From the NCBI RefSeq assembly GCF_910594005.1, contig NC_057835.1, forward strand, positions 49,686,001 through 49,750,000: a stretch of 64,000 nucleotides of DNA, written 5' to 3'. Below, in pieces: positions 33,184 through 44,657 of this stretch. This stretch comes from Cervus elaphus. Lineage: Eukaryota; Chordata; Mammalia; Artiodactyla; Cervidae. Both the position numbers and the translations under genes were made by a program. The notes beneath the pieces were generated by a model. That model made no database searches, was not told the origin of the DNA, and was given only the letters and a program-made list of their open reading frames with translations. How positions within the stretch are numbered: the stretch's first letter is position 1; every line of letters begins with the position of its first letter.

Positions 33184-34763
33184 CAACCTGCCTGACTTCA
33201 GGCTCTTCTACAAAGCCACAGTCATCAAGACAGTATGGTACTGGCACAAAGACAGAAATATAGATCAATGGAACAGAATAGAAAGCCCAGAGATAAATCC
33301 ACGTACCTATGGACACCTTATCTTCAACAAAGGAGGCAAGGATATACAATGGAAAAAAGACAACCTCTTTAACAAGTGGTGCTGGGAAAACTGGTCAACC
33401 ACTTATAAAAGAATGAAACTAGAACACTTTCTAACACCATACACAAAAATAAACTCAAAATGGATTAAAGACCTAAATGTAAGACCAAAAACTATAAAAC
33501 TCCTAGAGGAGAACATAGGCAAAACACTCTCTGACATAAATCACAGCAGGATCCTCTATGACCCACCTCCCAGAATATTGGAAATAAAAGCAAAAATAAA
33601 CAAATGGGACCTAATGAAACTTAAAAGCTTTTGCACAACAAAGGAAACTATAAGCAAGGTGAAAAGACAGCCCTCATATTGGGAGAAAATAATAGCAAAC
33701 GAAGCAACAGACAAAGGATTAATCTCAAAAATATACAAGCAACTCCTGCAGTTCAATTCCAGAAAAATAAATGACCCAATCAAAAAATGGGCCAAAGAAC
33801 TAAACAGACATTTCTCCAAAGAAGACATACAGATGGCTAACAAACACATGAAAAGATGCTCAACATCACTCATTATCAGAGAAATGCAAATCAAAACCAC
33901 AATGAGGTACCATTACACGCCAGTCAGGATGGCTGCTATCCAAAAGTCTACAAGCAATAAATGCTGGAGAGGGTGTGGAGAAAAGGGAACCCTCTTACAC
34001 TGTTGGTGGGAATGCAAACTAGTACAGCCACTATGGAGAACAGTGTGGAGATTCCTTAAAAAACTGGAAATAGAACTGCCATATGACCCAGCAATCCCAC
34101 TCCTGGGCATACACACTGAGGAAACCAGATCTGAAAGAGACACGTGCACCCCAATGTTCATCACAGCACTGTTTATAATAGCCAGGACATGGAAGCAACC
34201 TAGATGCCCATCAGCAGACGAATGGATAAGGAAGTTATGGTACATATACACAATGGAATGTTACTCAGCCATTAAAAATAATTCATTTGACTCAGTTCTA
34301 ATGAGATGGATGAAACTGGAGCCCATTATACAGAGTGAAGTAAGCCAGAAAGATAAAGACCAATACAGTATACTAACGCATATAAATGGAATTTAAAAAG
34401 ATAGTAACGATAACCCTATATGTAAAACAGAAAAAGAGACACAGATGTATAGAACAGACTTTTGGACTCTGTGGGAGAAGGCGAGGGTGGGATGTTCTGA
34501 GAAAATAGCATTGAAACAAGTATACTATCAAGGGTGAAAGAGATCGCCAGCCCAGGTTGGATGCATGAGACAAGTGCTCAGGGCTGGTGCACTGGGAAGA
34601 CCCAGAGGGATGGGATGGGGAGGGAGGGGGTAGAGGGGGATCGGGATGGGGAACACAGGTAAATCCATGGCTGATTCATGTCAATGTATGGCAAAACCCA
34701 CTATAATATTGTAAAGTAATTAGCCTCCAACTAATAAAAATAAATCAAACTACAAAAAAAAAA
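33184..34763 (+). mobile_element. L1-BT, 5'-truncated, sense strand
   Basis: Last third of ORF2, 3' UTR and poly(A) (34754-34763). It is inserted just after the A/T tail of the ART2A. A short 'taaaaatc' at both ends (about 33177-33184 and 34772-34779) is a weak candidate target duplication. Confidence 0.94.
33185..34396 (+). pseudogene. L1 ORF2 C-terminal domain, open but 5'-truncated
   Basis: The frame is open without a stop from the truncation point at 33185 to the natural stop at 34394-34396 (403 codons). The first internal Met is at 33413 and would give 327 aa. Family marks: 'FRLFYKATVIKTVWYWHK' at the 5' end, 'RQPSYWEKIIANEATDKG', the Cys/His cluster 'CWRGCGEKGTLLHCWWEC' (residues 184-201 from Met 33413), 'YDPAIPLLGIHTEET' and the ending 'YSILTHINGI'. 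It lacks the endonuclease and RT domains, so it has no activity of its own. The intact frame indicates a young insertion. Confidence 0.93.
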
Positions 34764-34979
34764 GAAGTAAATAAAAATCTTATCTTGTCTTTTATCTTAT
34801 AAAAATCTTAGCTTATCTTATTGGTTAGAGATAGTAAGCACAAGACTGACTCTAACAAGTCATCCTGAGACTGTTTGTTTTCTTTTGTAAATAGTGAAAG
34901 GAATCAAAAACTTGAAGTGCAGAAGCATTGAAACGTCCATCTAAGCCCACCCCTGCAAGAGCCCTGATATCTGTATTTT

Positions 34980-35244
34980 TGTTTAAAAAGGGCGCTTATT
35001 TATTTATTTTGGCTGCACTGGGTCTTTGTTGCTGGGCATGGGCTTTCCCTAGTTGTGGAGCGCAGGCTTCTCATTGTGGTGGCTTCTAGTGTAGCGGAGC
35101 ACAGGCTCTAGCACACTAGGTCTCAGTAGCTGTAGCACATAGGCTTAGTTGCCCCGAGGCGTGTGGGATCTGCCCAGACCAGGCATCGAACCCGAGTCCC
35201 CTGCATTGGCAGGCGGACTCGCAACCACTGGATTTCCAGAGAGA
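34980..35244 (-). mobile_element. ART2A-type SINE
   Basis: Reverse strand: 'ttatttatttattttggctg', 'ctctagcacactaggtc', 'cccctgcattggcaggcgga'. Exact 18-bp target duplication 'ccctgatatctgtatttt' at 34962-34979 and 35245-35262. Confidence 0.96.
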
Positions 35245-35262
35245 CCCTGATATCTGTATTTT

Positions 35263-36252
35263 CAACAAGCTCCTCAGGAGACACTGAGGCTCAACCTGTG
35301 TAGGGTGAGTGGACCACCAGGGGCCAATACTAAACTAAGCCATGCAGGGGAGCTGAGACAGGACACGCTTGACAGAACAACCCAGTGAGAAGGGGCTTCT
35401 GCCTCAGTGCATTAGTTCACGGAGAACTAATGGAGAAGGAAAGACATTGCTTCTCACGTTTACTTTTTAAAACCTGCTCTGTAAAATAATAATAAATTGC
35501 CTTTCTGACTTACTGTGAGATATTTTAATGAGAAGATTTAAGATCTGTCCTTTGAATGAAAAATTGGGATAGTTCAAATTTTGAAGTTCACAGGTAGGAC
35601 GATACCAGTGTCTGACAAATATAACTACCAACGTCTCAAGATGCATAAAAATAGACAGGTCTCTTAAATGCCACATCTGTTAATAACTTTGCAGAGTTCA
35701 AAAACATCTCTGTAGTTCTTTAAAAGTCTTGTAATTAGCTATTTCACCCAAGATTTAGCAAAATAGAACATATCCTGCTTCATGAGTAGAATGTCTCTTC
35801 TTTTAATAACAACATATCCCTTCAGGAAATATTTCACAGATCTCAAGATCATATTTATTAATTTCTGCTGCACTTAATTAATTTAGTTCATCAGTCAGTC
35901 GGTCCGTCAACAAACATCATTAAATTCCTACTCTTTGGCAGACACTGTAATAGATGGTGCCGGAATAGAAAAATGATCAAGAGTTGACCCTTCTTCTTTA
36001 GGAGATCGGAGTCTAGTAGGGACAGATAAATAAGATAATGATTTAAAAAGAGTGGGGTGGGTGGTTTGCTAGAAAGAAGCAGAAGAGGCAAAGAACTAAC
36101 TGATCACACACTTAAGAACTGGGATAAGTCTGTCTCAGAGAAAAGAATACTCTTTGTGGTTAATTATAGCCTGGTTCTTCCTGGAAGTGCCCAATCCATA
36201 TTTCCCTTCTTTCTTAGGTAATCTGAATATAAGAAAATTGTTATGATGACTA
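35263..36252. other. Mostly unique DNA
   Basis: No gene supported. About 35895-36110 resembles an old mammalian repeat ('caacaaacatcattaaattc', 'cagacactgtaatagatgg', 'ggagtctagtagggacag'). Confidence 0.5.
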
Positions 36253-36452
36253 TGGGCTTCCCTAGTGGCTCAGCAGTAAAGAATCTGCCTAAAATGCAGG
36301 AGACCTGGGTTTGATCCCTGGGTTGGGATGATCCCCTGGGTTGGGATGATCCCCAGAATACTGGATGGCCAGTATTCTGGCCTGAAGAATTCCATGGACT
36401 GTGTAGCCCATGTGATTGCAAAGAGTCAGACATGACTGAGAGACTTTCACTA
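36253..36452 (+). mobile_element. Bov-tA SINE with internal rearrangement
   Basis: tRNA head and Bov-A end are intact, but the middle carries an 18-bp tandem duplication (36316-36333 and 36334-36351) followed by a perfect hairpin (36353-36380) that replaces about 25 bases of normal body. Confidence 0.92.
36353..36380. repeat. 12-bp perfect inverted repeat, 4-base loop, inside SINE
   Basis: 'ccagaatactgg' (36353-36364), 'atgg', 'ccagtattctgg' (36369-36380). The right arm is the normal SINE sequence. The left arm is its inverted copy. Confidence 0.97.
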
Positions 36453-36786
36453 TCCACTATGAATTTGAAAATGTTGATCCTTGTTTTTGCCTTTTCCCTA
36501 TAGACATATTTCTTTTGAAAAATGCATAATTCCAAGAGATTTATTCTAAACCAAAAAGTCTATTTCTTCCACAATGACAAAGATCCTAACCTAGAACACA
36601 GATGGTAATGGAGAGGAACAGATGGAGTTAAGTGATATTATGGAGGCAGATAAGTGGGTCTGACTCATTTATAGATGATGAGTGATAAGAGAGAGTAGAG
36701 GATACTTCCCAGGGACCTGTAACAAGTGATGAGGAACATAGTGATGTCATTAACCAAAATATAGAAGCAAGAGAAGCTTCAAAAAA
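36453..36786. other. Unique/unassigned DNA
   Basis: No gene or repeat recognised. Confidence 0.5.
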
Positions 36787-37159
36787 GCAACATGTGTCTC
36801 TACTTCTATTTTGCAAATAAGATCATCTCTACCATTTTTCTGGATTCCACATATATATGTTAATATACAATATTTGTGTTTCTCTTTCTGACTTATTTTA
36901 CTCTGTGTGACAGGCTCTAGGTCCATCCACATCTCTACAAATGACCCAATTTCATTCATTTTTATGGCTGAGTAACATTCCATTGTACATATATATGACA
37001 TCTTCTTTATTCATTCCTCTGTTGATGGACATTTAGGTTACTTCCATGTTCTGACTATTGTAAATGGTGCTGCAGTGAACATTGGCGTGCATATATCCTT
37101 TTGAAATATGGTCTTCTCTGGGTGTATGTCCAGTAGTGAGACTGCTGAAACATATGGCC
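36787..37159 (-). mobile_element. Old L1, inverted 5' half
   Basis: On minus, ORF2 C-terminal coding ('SYICTMECYSAIKMNE', 'YCILTYICGI') followed by the start of the 3' UTR. It meets plus-strand 3' UTR at about 37160. Confidence 0.85.
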
Positions 37160-37694
37160 ACCCAGCAGGTAGGATGGAGGTAGGATGAATTGGGAGATTG
37201 GGATTGATACATATACACTATTGATACTGTGTATAAAATAGATAACTACTGAGAACTTACAGTACAGCTCAGAGAACGCTTCCCTGGTGGCTCCACTAGT
37301 AAGGAATCCGCCTGCAATGCGGAAGACCTGGGTTCAATCCCTGGGTTGGAAAGATCCCCTGGAGAAGGAATAGGCTACCCACTCCAGTATTCTGGCCTGG
37401 AGAACTCCATGGACTGTATATTCCATGGGGTCGGAAAGAGCTGGACAAACTGAGTGACTTTCCCTTTCCCTTTCAACGCGAGTCTACAGTATGACTCAGA
37501 CCTCTACTCAGTGCTCTGTGGTGACCTAAATGGGAAGGAAATCCAGAAAAGAGGGGATGTATCTGTACATATGGCTGGTTCACTTTGTTGTACAGTAGAA
37601 ACTAATGCAACATTGTAAAGCAATGATACTCCAATAAAAATTAATTTTAAAAAGTTAAAAAACTAAAGGAAACCAAAGACAAAAAAAAAAAAAA
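37160..37694 (+). mobile_element. Old L1, 3' UTR half of the same inverted insertion
   Basis: 'ggatgaattgggagattggg', 'gtataaaatagataacta', 'tactcagtgctctgtggtga', 'ccaataaaaattaattttaa', then A-rich tail to 37694. Interrupted by a Bov-tA at 37277-37476. Confidence 0.87.
37277..37476 (+). mobile_element. Bov-tA SINE inside L1 3' UTR
   Basis: 'cttccctggtggctccacta', 'ggttcaatccctgggttgg', the Bov-A body, and the tail 'gactttccctttccctttc'. Confidence 0.94.
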
Positions 37695-38390
37695 GAAAAT
37701 GCACATTGTTTGAGGCATATCAAATTGAAAGTGCTTTTAGTTACTATCATTCAAGGGGATGTTGTACAGATAATTGAAAGTATGGGCTAGAGCTCAGCAG
37801 GGAGAATGAGTTAGCCATAAAGATTTGAAGATCGTCAGTGTATTAGTGATAACGATATCTTAACATCGATACCCACTGAGGTAAGAATCCTCTGCATTTG
37901 ATAGCATGTGGTGATTTTCTAAGCACATCTAAAATATAATATCCATCTGAGGTAGGTGGTTCAAAAGCAGTGATTCCCATTTTACAGATGAGTACAGTAA
38001 GAACAAACAGGTTAATACTTGCCCAAATTCACATGTCCACTCTAGAACTCAGATGCGCTGGATCCAATTCCAGTGTTCTTTTATTACTTCATATTGACTC
38101 ATAATGAAACCATTATCTGTAAAGTCATGGGGAAGGCCTAAATACTGTGCTCTCCAACAGGTAAACCTAATCACTCAGAAACAAATTTCAAATTCTCCAT
38201 TGCATAAACTCATAACCCCTTAAACACACACAAACTGCCACGTGCTTCATTCTGAGAGTACTGTAGGTACTTCCTCCTCAGAAAGTGCTGTACCTTCCTC
38301 CCACAGCTGACATCTGCCTGCTTCACGTTGTACTTTCAGAAGTCTCCCACCTCCTGTCACAGGGAAAAAAATCCCAATTAACCAAATGTT
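37695..38390. other. Mostly unique DNA with a MIR fragment
   Basis: About 37960-38090 is MIR on the minus strand ('cccattttacagatgagtac', 'aatacttgcccaaattcaca'). The rest is unassigned, with no gene. Confidence 0.55.
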
Positions 38391-38598
38391 ATGGCTCAGA
38401 CGGTAAAGAATCTGCCTGCAATGAAGGAGACCCGGATTTGATCCCTGGGTCAGGAAGATTCCCTGGAGGAGGGAATGGCTACCCACTCCAGTATTCTTGC
38501 CTGGAGAATCCCATGGACAGAGGAGCCTGGTGGGCTATAGCCCATGTGGTCGCAGAGTCAGACACGAATGAACAGCTAACACTTTCTTTTTCACTTTA
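38391..38598 (+). mobile_element. Bov-tA SINE, slightly 5'-truncated
   Basis: Starts at 'tggctcagacggtaaagaat'. B-box-like 'atttgatccctggg', then the Bov-A body and a TTTC-rich tail. Confidence 0.93.
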
Positions 38599-38753
38599 TG
38601 TTGCCCTCTGCTTGCTCTCCGGTGGCAAGAAGAATCCAGTTGTCCTGTGCCGTGTACCTGAATTCATAAACATGCTGAAAGCACAGACCATCTAAGTAGG
38701 TTTTCAGATCCCACATACCATCCTTCTATCCATGGAGGGCTGACGGGGAGCTT

Positions 38754-38967
38754 GTTGTTGTTGTTGTTTAGTAGCCAAGTTGTGTCCAACTCATTGCAAC
38801 CTCATGGGCCATAGTTGGCCAGGCTACTCTGTCCATGGGATTTCCCAAGCAAGAATACTAGAGTGGGTTCCCATTTCCTTCTCCAGAGGATCTTCCAACC
38901 CAGGAATTGAACCCTCATCTCCTGCATTGGCAGGCAGATTCTTTACCACTGAGTCATTTGGGAAGCC
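38754..38967 (-). mobile_element. Bov-tA SINE with (TTG)n tail
   Basis: Reverse strand. Target duplications 'ctgacggggagctt' (38740-38753) and 'ctgacagggagctt' (38968-38981). Confidence 0.95.
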
Positions 38968-38981
38968 CTGACAGGGAGCTT

Positions 38982-39789
38982 AGGTGCCCAGAAGAGCAAT
39001 GTTAGTGACTGAATCATTGGGTGTAAGATTCAAGTGACTCAGATCAGAATATTTTCTAACCTAAAATATATTTCATGAGAAACCAGTTACAACTCTTAAG
39101 GAAAAGGTTATTTATTTTCCAGAGAGAAAGAGTTTTGAATATTTGAGGTGTAATGGTATTGAATGAATGGGATGAATAGGATTTCAGAAGGAATTTTTTT
39201 TTAAGAATTGGCCTATCTCAAAGCAAATAGCAAGAACTATTTGTGGAGGAGGAAGAGGCAGTGAAGCAGCTTAGAGAAGGAAACAAAAGCAGGACTACCC
39301 TGCCCCCAAACCCACTAGTTTTAGAAGCAGTGTGTGCTCAACCATGAAGAACTACATCTACTTTCAAAAGTGCAAAGTGAACATTTTTCAAGTAGAGCCA
39401 CAATGGTGGCTAGTGGACAGCAGTAAAATGATCAAGAAATCAAAAGATTTAAAGCAATTTCAGCAACTGAAATAAAGGTCCAGACATGACACTGCTGTCG
39501 CATCACAAGTAAATGTCAGACACTGTATATTTTTATATACAGTGCCATTAAATTTAATGGGAATTTTGCATGCACAAAGGCCCTGGAATTTGGGTACAAG
39601 AAACAATAATTAGAATTGCTAATACCAAAAATAGATCAGAAGGGCCTCTACAGCCTTGGAAAGGTGTTTGGGACATGAGCCATTTTTCTTGATAGGGATG
39701 GAGTGAGTGCTATTGGGCTATTGGTTTATTAGGATAGCCTCAATTAGACTTCCTTTATTTTATTTTATTATTATTATTTTACTTCCTTT
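38982..39789. other. Unique/unassigned DNA
   Basis: No gene. 'acttcctttatttta' occurs at about 39748 and again at 39780 around an ATT-rich spacer, just before the reversed ART2. Confidence 0.5.
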
Positions 39790-40012
39790 ATTTTAAATTT
39801 TTATTTATTTTTGGCTAAGCTGGGTGGTCATTGCTGCAAGCAGGCTTTCTCTAGTTGTGTCTGGCCAGGCTACTCTTATAGAGGAGCACCAGTTCTAGGG
39901 CTTGTGAGCCTAACTGCCCCACAGCATGAGGGTCTTCACAGACCAGGAATAGAAGCCGTGTCCCCTGCATTGGCAGGTGGATTCTCAACCACTGGATCAC
40001 CAGGGAAGACCC
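39790..40012 (-). mobile_element. ART2A-type SINE, internally deleted
   Basis: Reverse strand: 'ttatttatttttggctaagc', 'cccctgcattggcaggtgga', 'ctggatcaccagggaagac'. Shorter than the other copies. Confidence 0.85.
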
Positions 40013-40171
40013 TGGACTCCCTTTTTAATTACTGTATCCCTTTAATGTAGACACTGACAAAACAGCTCATTTAGATGGAAGATGAATGAGGAAAATAAAA
40101 TCAAAGATAGGCAGTGACAAAAAAATAAAATACTTTGTGGGAAACATTGAAGGAGAGTCAGAAAAGGGATT

Positions 40172-40358
40172 TAGCTTCCCTGGTGCCTGCAATGCAGGAG
40201 ACCCTGGTTCAGTCCCTAGGTGGGGAAAATCCCCTGGAGAAAGACATGGCAACCCACTCCAGTATTCTTGCCTGAAGAAGCCCATGGACAGAGGAGCCTG
40301 ACGGGCTACAGTCCATGAGGCCGCCAAGAGTCAGGCACAACTGAGCGACTAAACACAC
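40172..40358 (+). mobile_element. Bov-tA SINE with deletion in the tRNA head
   Basis: 'cttccctggtgcctgcaatg' joins the head to the downstream part and lacks the 'ggctcag...aagaatc' A-box region. The body and the 'gagcgactaaacacac' end are present. Confidence 0.92.
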
Positions 40359-40505
40359 ACCCAGAAGGAACATTAAGAAATGGACAATCTTTGTGTGGTG
40401 ATTTGGTAAATTTTATTCTTGATTAGATATATGACGGTATTAGATAAGAGCTGTCTCTTTCAGAATACAAAAAAAAATAAGTACAAGCATATTCTAACAG
40501 TGTCA

Positions 40506-40780
40506 CTGCTGCTGCTGCTAAATCCAGTCAGTCGTGTCCGACTCTGTGCGACCCCATAGACGGCAGCTCACCAGGCTCCCCCATCCCTGGGATTCTCCAG
40601 GCAAGAATACTGGAGTGGCTTGCCATTTCTTTCTCCAATGCATGAAAGTGAAAAGTGAAAGTGAAGTCGCTCAGTCATGTCTGACTCTTAGCAACCCCAC
40701 GGACTGCAGCCTACCAGGCTCCTCTGTACATGGGATTTTCCAGGCAAGAGTACTGGAGTGGGTTGCCAGTGCCTTCCCCA
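40506..40780 (-). mobile_element. BOV-A2 SINE (full dimer)
   Basis: (GCT)n tail at left, two Bov-A monomers joined by 'gaaaagtgaaagtgaagtcg'. Target duplications 'aacagtgtca' (40496-40505) and 'aatagtgtca' (40781-40790). Confidence 0.95.
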
Positions 40781-40790
40781 AATAGTGTCA

Positions 40791-42179
40791 TTAGGAATAG
40801 ACTTTTTAATGCCTTTGCTATAATTTGCATTTTCCAAATCAGGCTGTTTGTTTCTATGATGGGAAAATGACCTAATTTAAATATACATGATTACTTTCTA
40901 AGAAAAATCTTAAAGTTCAGTCATCATCAGCTTTTTATAATAATGGAACAGCCCAGAGCTTTAGCCTCCACAACCTCCACATTGCAGAAAAGAGCTGAAT
41001 ATGCATTGGAAGATCTACTTCCAGTGCCTTTAACCAGCTATATCATTCGGGTAAATCACTTTGAGTCTCTAAGCTCCGGTTTCCTAATAGGTAAAATCAG
41101 GACAACAGTGGTAACCCACTCATTTCATAGAGTTAGAAAGAACGGAGGATAATCTGTATTTTCAACTACAGCGCCATCTACAAAGTGTTAGTTGCGGTAT
41201 AAACAATACTAAAATGCACATTAGCTCAATCTGAAAGAGTCAGTTTATAAAAATCTTTGTTTTCTTTTTATAATGCATTATAATGTATTCTTGTGTAAAA
41301 TAAAAATGTGAAAGTACAAAAAAATATATAGAAGGAAATAAGAATCAACCATAAATACTGCCATCCAGAAAAAAAAAAAACAAAAACTACTGTTCATGTA
41401 TTCTTTACCTTTATATATTGAGTATATATGAATGTTGTGTCAGTCACAGACTTGGTAGAAAATTGAATTCAAATAAAGATGGTTCAAACAAAGAGACTTC
41501 ATGAAGGGACTGCTTTCAGAAGTGTGGACAGGGAAGGTGAGGCACACCAAGCATAGCAAAAATGACAAGCTGTTGCATCCATTTAGCCAAAGGCCAAAGG
41601 AAGAGAATACAGCTACTCGGCAGGAGTTGTAGTCAGAGAGTCACAGATTTGATGCCAAGGGAGAAAGAAATCAAACATCAGAGCACTTTCTTCTCCAACC
41701 ATCCAGTCTTAAGCCCATACCTTCCACTGGTCACAACCAATTGGAAGGCCACTGATGAAGAAGCACCCAAAATACAGCTTACAGAAGTCAGCCAACCCTT
41801 CAGGGCACACGGCAAGGCAGACGTGAGAATCGAAAACCAATCTGACAGGAGGCAGGAGATTAAGGATCAACCAGTGTGTACATAAAAATAGGAAATAAAA
41901 TATGCAGAGACCTTTGCAAATCACACTTTTGGTTAACATTACATCAATCACCATTTTTGTATGGTATTACAAGTTTTCCTGTGGCAGAATTTTTTATGAC
42001 TTGTAGCATTTTGCCAACAGAATATGTCATAATTTATTTGAAGTGTATAAATTATTTTTCTCCTCCAAATATTATCATGTATCAAAATTTTTATATTTAT
42101 CCCATAATTGTATCCTAAATTCCTAGCATTACTAGATTATAAGATCTGAACACATTTTAAAATTCTTAGCACATATACC
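40791..42179. other. Mostly unique DNA
   Basis: No gene supported. A-rich 41360-41390. The frame at 41562-41885 has no recognisable domain and sits in what may be an old LTR-like repeat (about 41450-41870), not assigned. Confidence 0.5.
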
Positions 42180-42390
42180 AAATTCTCCTCCATATAATAC
42201 ACTAGAGTGCCCATTTCAGTACAAATTCACCAATAGCAGGCATTTTTATATATTTAATTTTGCCACATCAATCAGTGAAAAAAATTGATCTCATTTTATA
42301 ATTTTCATTTATTACTAGTAATATTAAAAATGTTTTCAGTTTCACTGTTTCTTCTCTAGAGAATCAATTCCTGTTTTTTCCTGAGTCTTC
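42180..42390 (-). mobile_element. Very old L1 (L1M-type) ORF2 3' fragment
   Basis: 'accaaattctcctccatata', 'agagtgcccatttc' and 'atttattactagtaatatt' match, at high divergence, the reversed L1 ORF2 C-terminal region. Confidence 0.5.
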
Positions 42391-42518
42391 TTTTAAACAA
42401 GAAATCATTTGAAATAAAATATTTCGGTGTCAATGTATTCTCTAGATGTTTTAGGTATAAATATCTTGCTGCCACAAATTATTTTTATCATTATGGTTTT
42501 ATTTAAATGTTCAAAACA

Positions 42519-42735
42519 TAGCTGTGCTGAGCTTAGTCATATCTGCCTCTTTGCGACCTCAAGGACTGTAATCTACCAGGCTCCTCTGTCCATGGAATTT
42601 TCCAGGCAAGAATACTAGAGTGGGTTGCATTTCCTTCTCCAGGAGATCTTCCCAACCCAGGGATCAAACCCACATCTCTTGTGTCTCCTGCATTGGCAGG
42701 CAGATTCTTTATCACTGGCACAACCTGGGAAGCAC
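42519..42735 (-). mobile_element. Bov-tA SINE
   Basis: Reverse strand: 'tgtgctgagcttagtcat', the Bov-A body, and the head ending 'cacaacctgggaagc'. Confidence 0.93.
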
Positions 42736-42984
42736 ATATATTTATAGGTGAATTCCAATTTTTAAAAATCTTAAAAACTTAAAATTCCATATTATTTTGT
42801 AATCATTGAATCATAATTTTGCTATTATAATCCACCACTGACTTCTGAAATGAGTTACTTTATATTTAGGAAGGTAGAAATATAGAATGATGATGGAAAG
42901 GTGATTTGCTGAAACCATCTAAATTATACTTTTAAACAATCCATCCTACAGGTAAGCAAAGAAAGAAACTGAGATCCTATGGCA

Positions 42985-43480
42985 GGCTGGAAAATCATGG
43001 CCACAGTATTTTGTGACTACTCCTATCAAAAGGCAGAATATATTCCCCACCCTTAACTATGGGCTAGCTTTTGCCCTGTTTTGACCAATAAATACAATGT
43101 GACAGGAGTGACATTATGGGGATTCTAGAGCTTAGGCTTCAGGAGACTTCACAGCTTTTGTTTTTGCCTCATGAAACACTACCCTGACAGGCCATGAAAG
43201 GAAGCTGGTTTAGCTTAGCAGAGGCTAAGAGGCCACATGGAGAAGAACTGGGCACTTTTGTCTGCAACCAGCACCAACAGCCAGGCATGTGAGTGTGGCC
43301 ATAGTGGATCTTCCAGGCCAGCCTGCTCTGCAACTGAATGCAAACTTGTGAACCAGCTCAGGCAAAACAAGCAGTAGAAATGTACCACCAGTCAACAGAA
43401 TAATTGGAAAAAAAAGTCATTGTTTCAGCCGCTCGATTTTGGAGGGGACTATTTATCAGCAGTCATTAACAGATATAGAT
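42985..43480 (+). mobile_element. Old LTR, probably MLT1-type
   Basis: 'aggccacatggagaagaact', 'aacagccaggcatgtgagtg' and 'tggccatagtggatcttcca', then a 'cattgtttcagccgctcgat' end, follow a mammalian MaLR LTR in wording. Subfamily and limits uncertain. Confidence 0.5.
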
Positions 43481-44243
43481 CTCCTAAGAGGACATCTGAG
43501 CCACTGATTAATTCCAGCTTTATCCTGCAATTCAGACACTGGAAACAGTTGAGCGTGAAAATTTTCTCCCAGGAGTAAATGAAGAAACTGAATGTGAAAG
43601 AATTATGTAGAAGCAAATAAAAGCAAGATGTGTTAGTTTGGGAGAGAAAGGAGTGATTAATAAAGTTAATTATATGTGCAAACCACACCACAACTGAAGA
43701 GTAAATCCACCTCCAGGGTGTGTGTAAGCTTCTTGGGGTCTATCTGCCCACGGGCAGACCACACTGCCAGTGCACTCAACTCTAGGCAACCAAGGTGCCT
43801 CGGAGCTCAGGACACAGACACTTGGGGAGACAAAGCCAGTGATTCATGGTTTTCCCCAGCACCATCAAATTCCAGACCGGAAGCCCAAATAATTTGAGAA
43901 TTCTAAATCCAGTCTGGCCTTACAAGTTATGATGAAGGTGTACTTACCAAGATTAAAAAAACCTTTGAAGTTTGTTCATTTAATTTAAACTAAGAAGTTT
44001 AAACTTATGTTTTCCAGGCCTCCATTTTACCTTTCTCCAGGCGTCCACAAATGTTAGAAGTAGTCCCTAACCCTAAATCAGGGTCCACTGAACCCTAAGA
44101 CCCCATAAAAATATTATTTCATGTTCAAGTGATAACTTTTCCATCATTTGAATTTCAGTTGAACAAGTACTGTCTTAGAGCTTGCTATGTGCTGAAGATT
44201 CTGAAGGGTAGTACTTGATAATTACTGAAATAACTCTTTGGTT
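43481..44243. other. Unique/unassigned DNA
   Basis: No gene. A weak MIR-like stretch lies at about 44150-44210. Confidence 0.5.
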
Positions 44244-44252
44244 AAAAGTAAA

Positions 44253-44407
44253 GACCCAGAGGGATGGGATGGGGAGGGCGGAGGGAGGGGGGATCGGGAT
44301 GGGGGACATATGTAAATCCATGGCTGATTCATGTCAATGTATGGCAAAAACCACTACAATATTGTAAAGTAATTAGCCTCCAACTAGTAAAAATAAATGA
44401 AAAAAAA
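44253..44407 (+). mobile_element. L1-BT 3' stub
   Basis: 'gacccagagggatgggatgg' through 'tattgtaaagtaattagcct' to the A run. Target duplication 'aaaagtaaa' at 44244-44252 and 44408-44416. Confidence 0.93.
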
Positions 44408-44416
44408 AAAAGTAAA

Positions 44417-44657
44417 TACCTCCATATTTTAAATTTTGGAAAACTGTAAGTTAGTTTTGCAATAATTTATATAACTTTAAGCAATTTTGTTTGTTTTATA
44501 ATCTGATTTCTAATCCTTTTTAATGAGCAATCTGAAATGTAGATGGGGTTATAGTGTTCTTTATAGTTTTTTATTATTGTGTGTGTTTTTCTTGTATGTT
44601 TTTTAATAATGCATTCACATTGCTCTGTAATAAAAAGGTAAAAAAAAAAAAAAAAAA
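44417..44657 (+). pseudogene. Possible 3' end of a processed retrocopy
   Basis: T/A-rich 3'-UTR-like sequence with 'aataaa' at about 44630, then an A17 run from 44641. No parent gene recognised and no target duplication found. It could be an unrecognised repeat. Confidence 0.3.
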
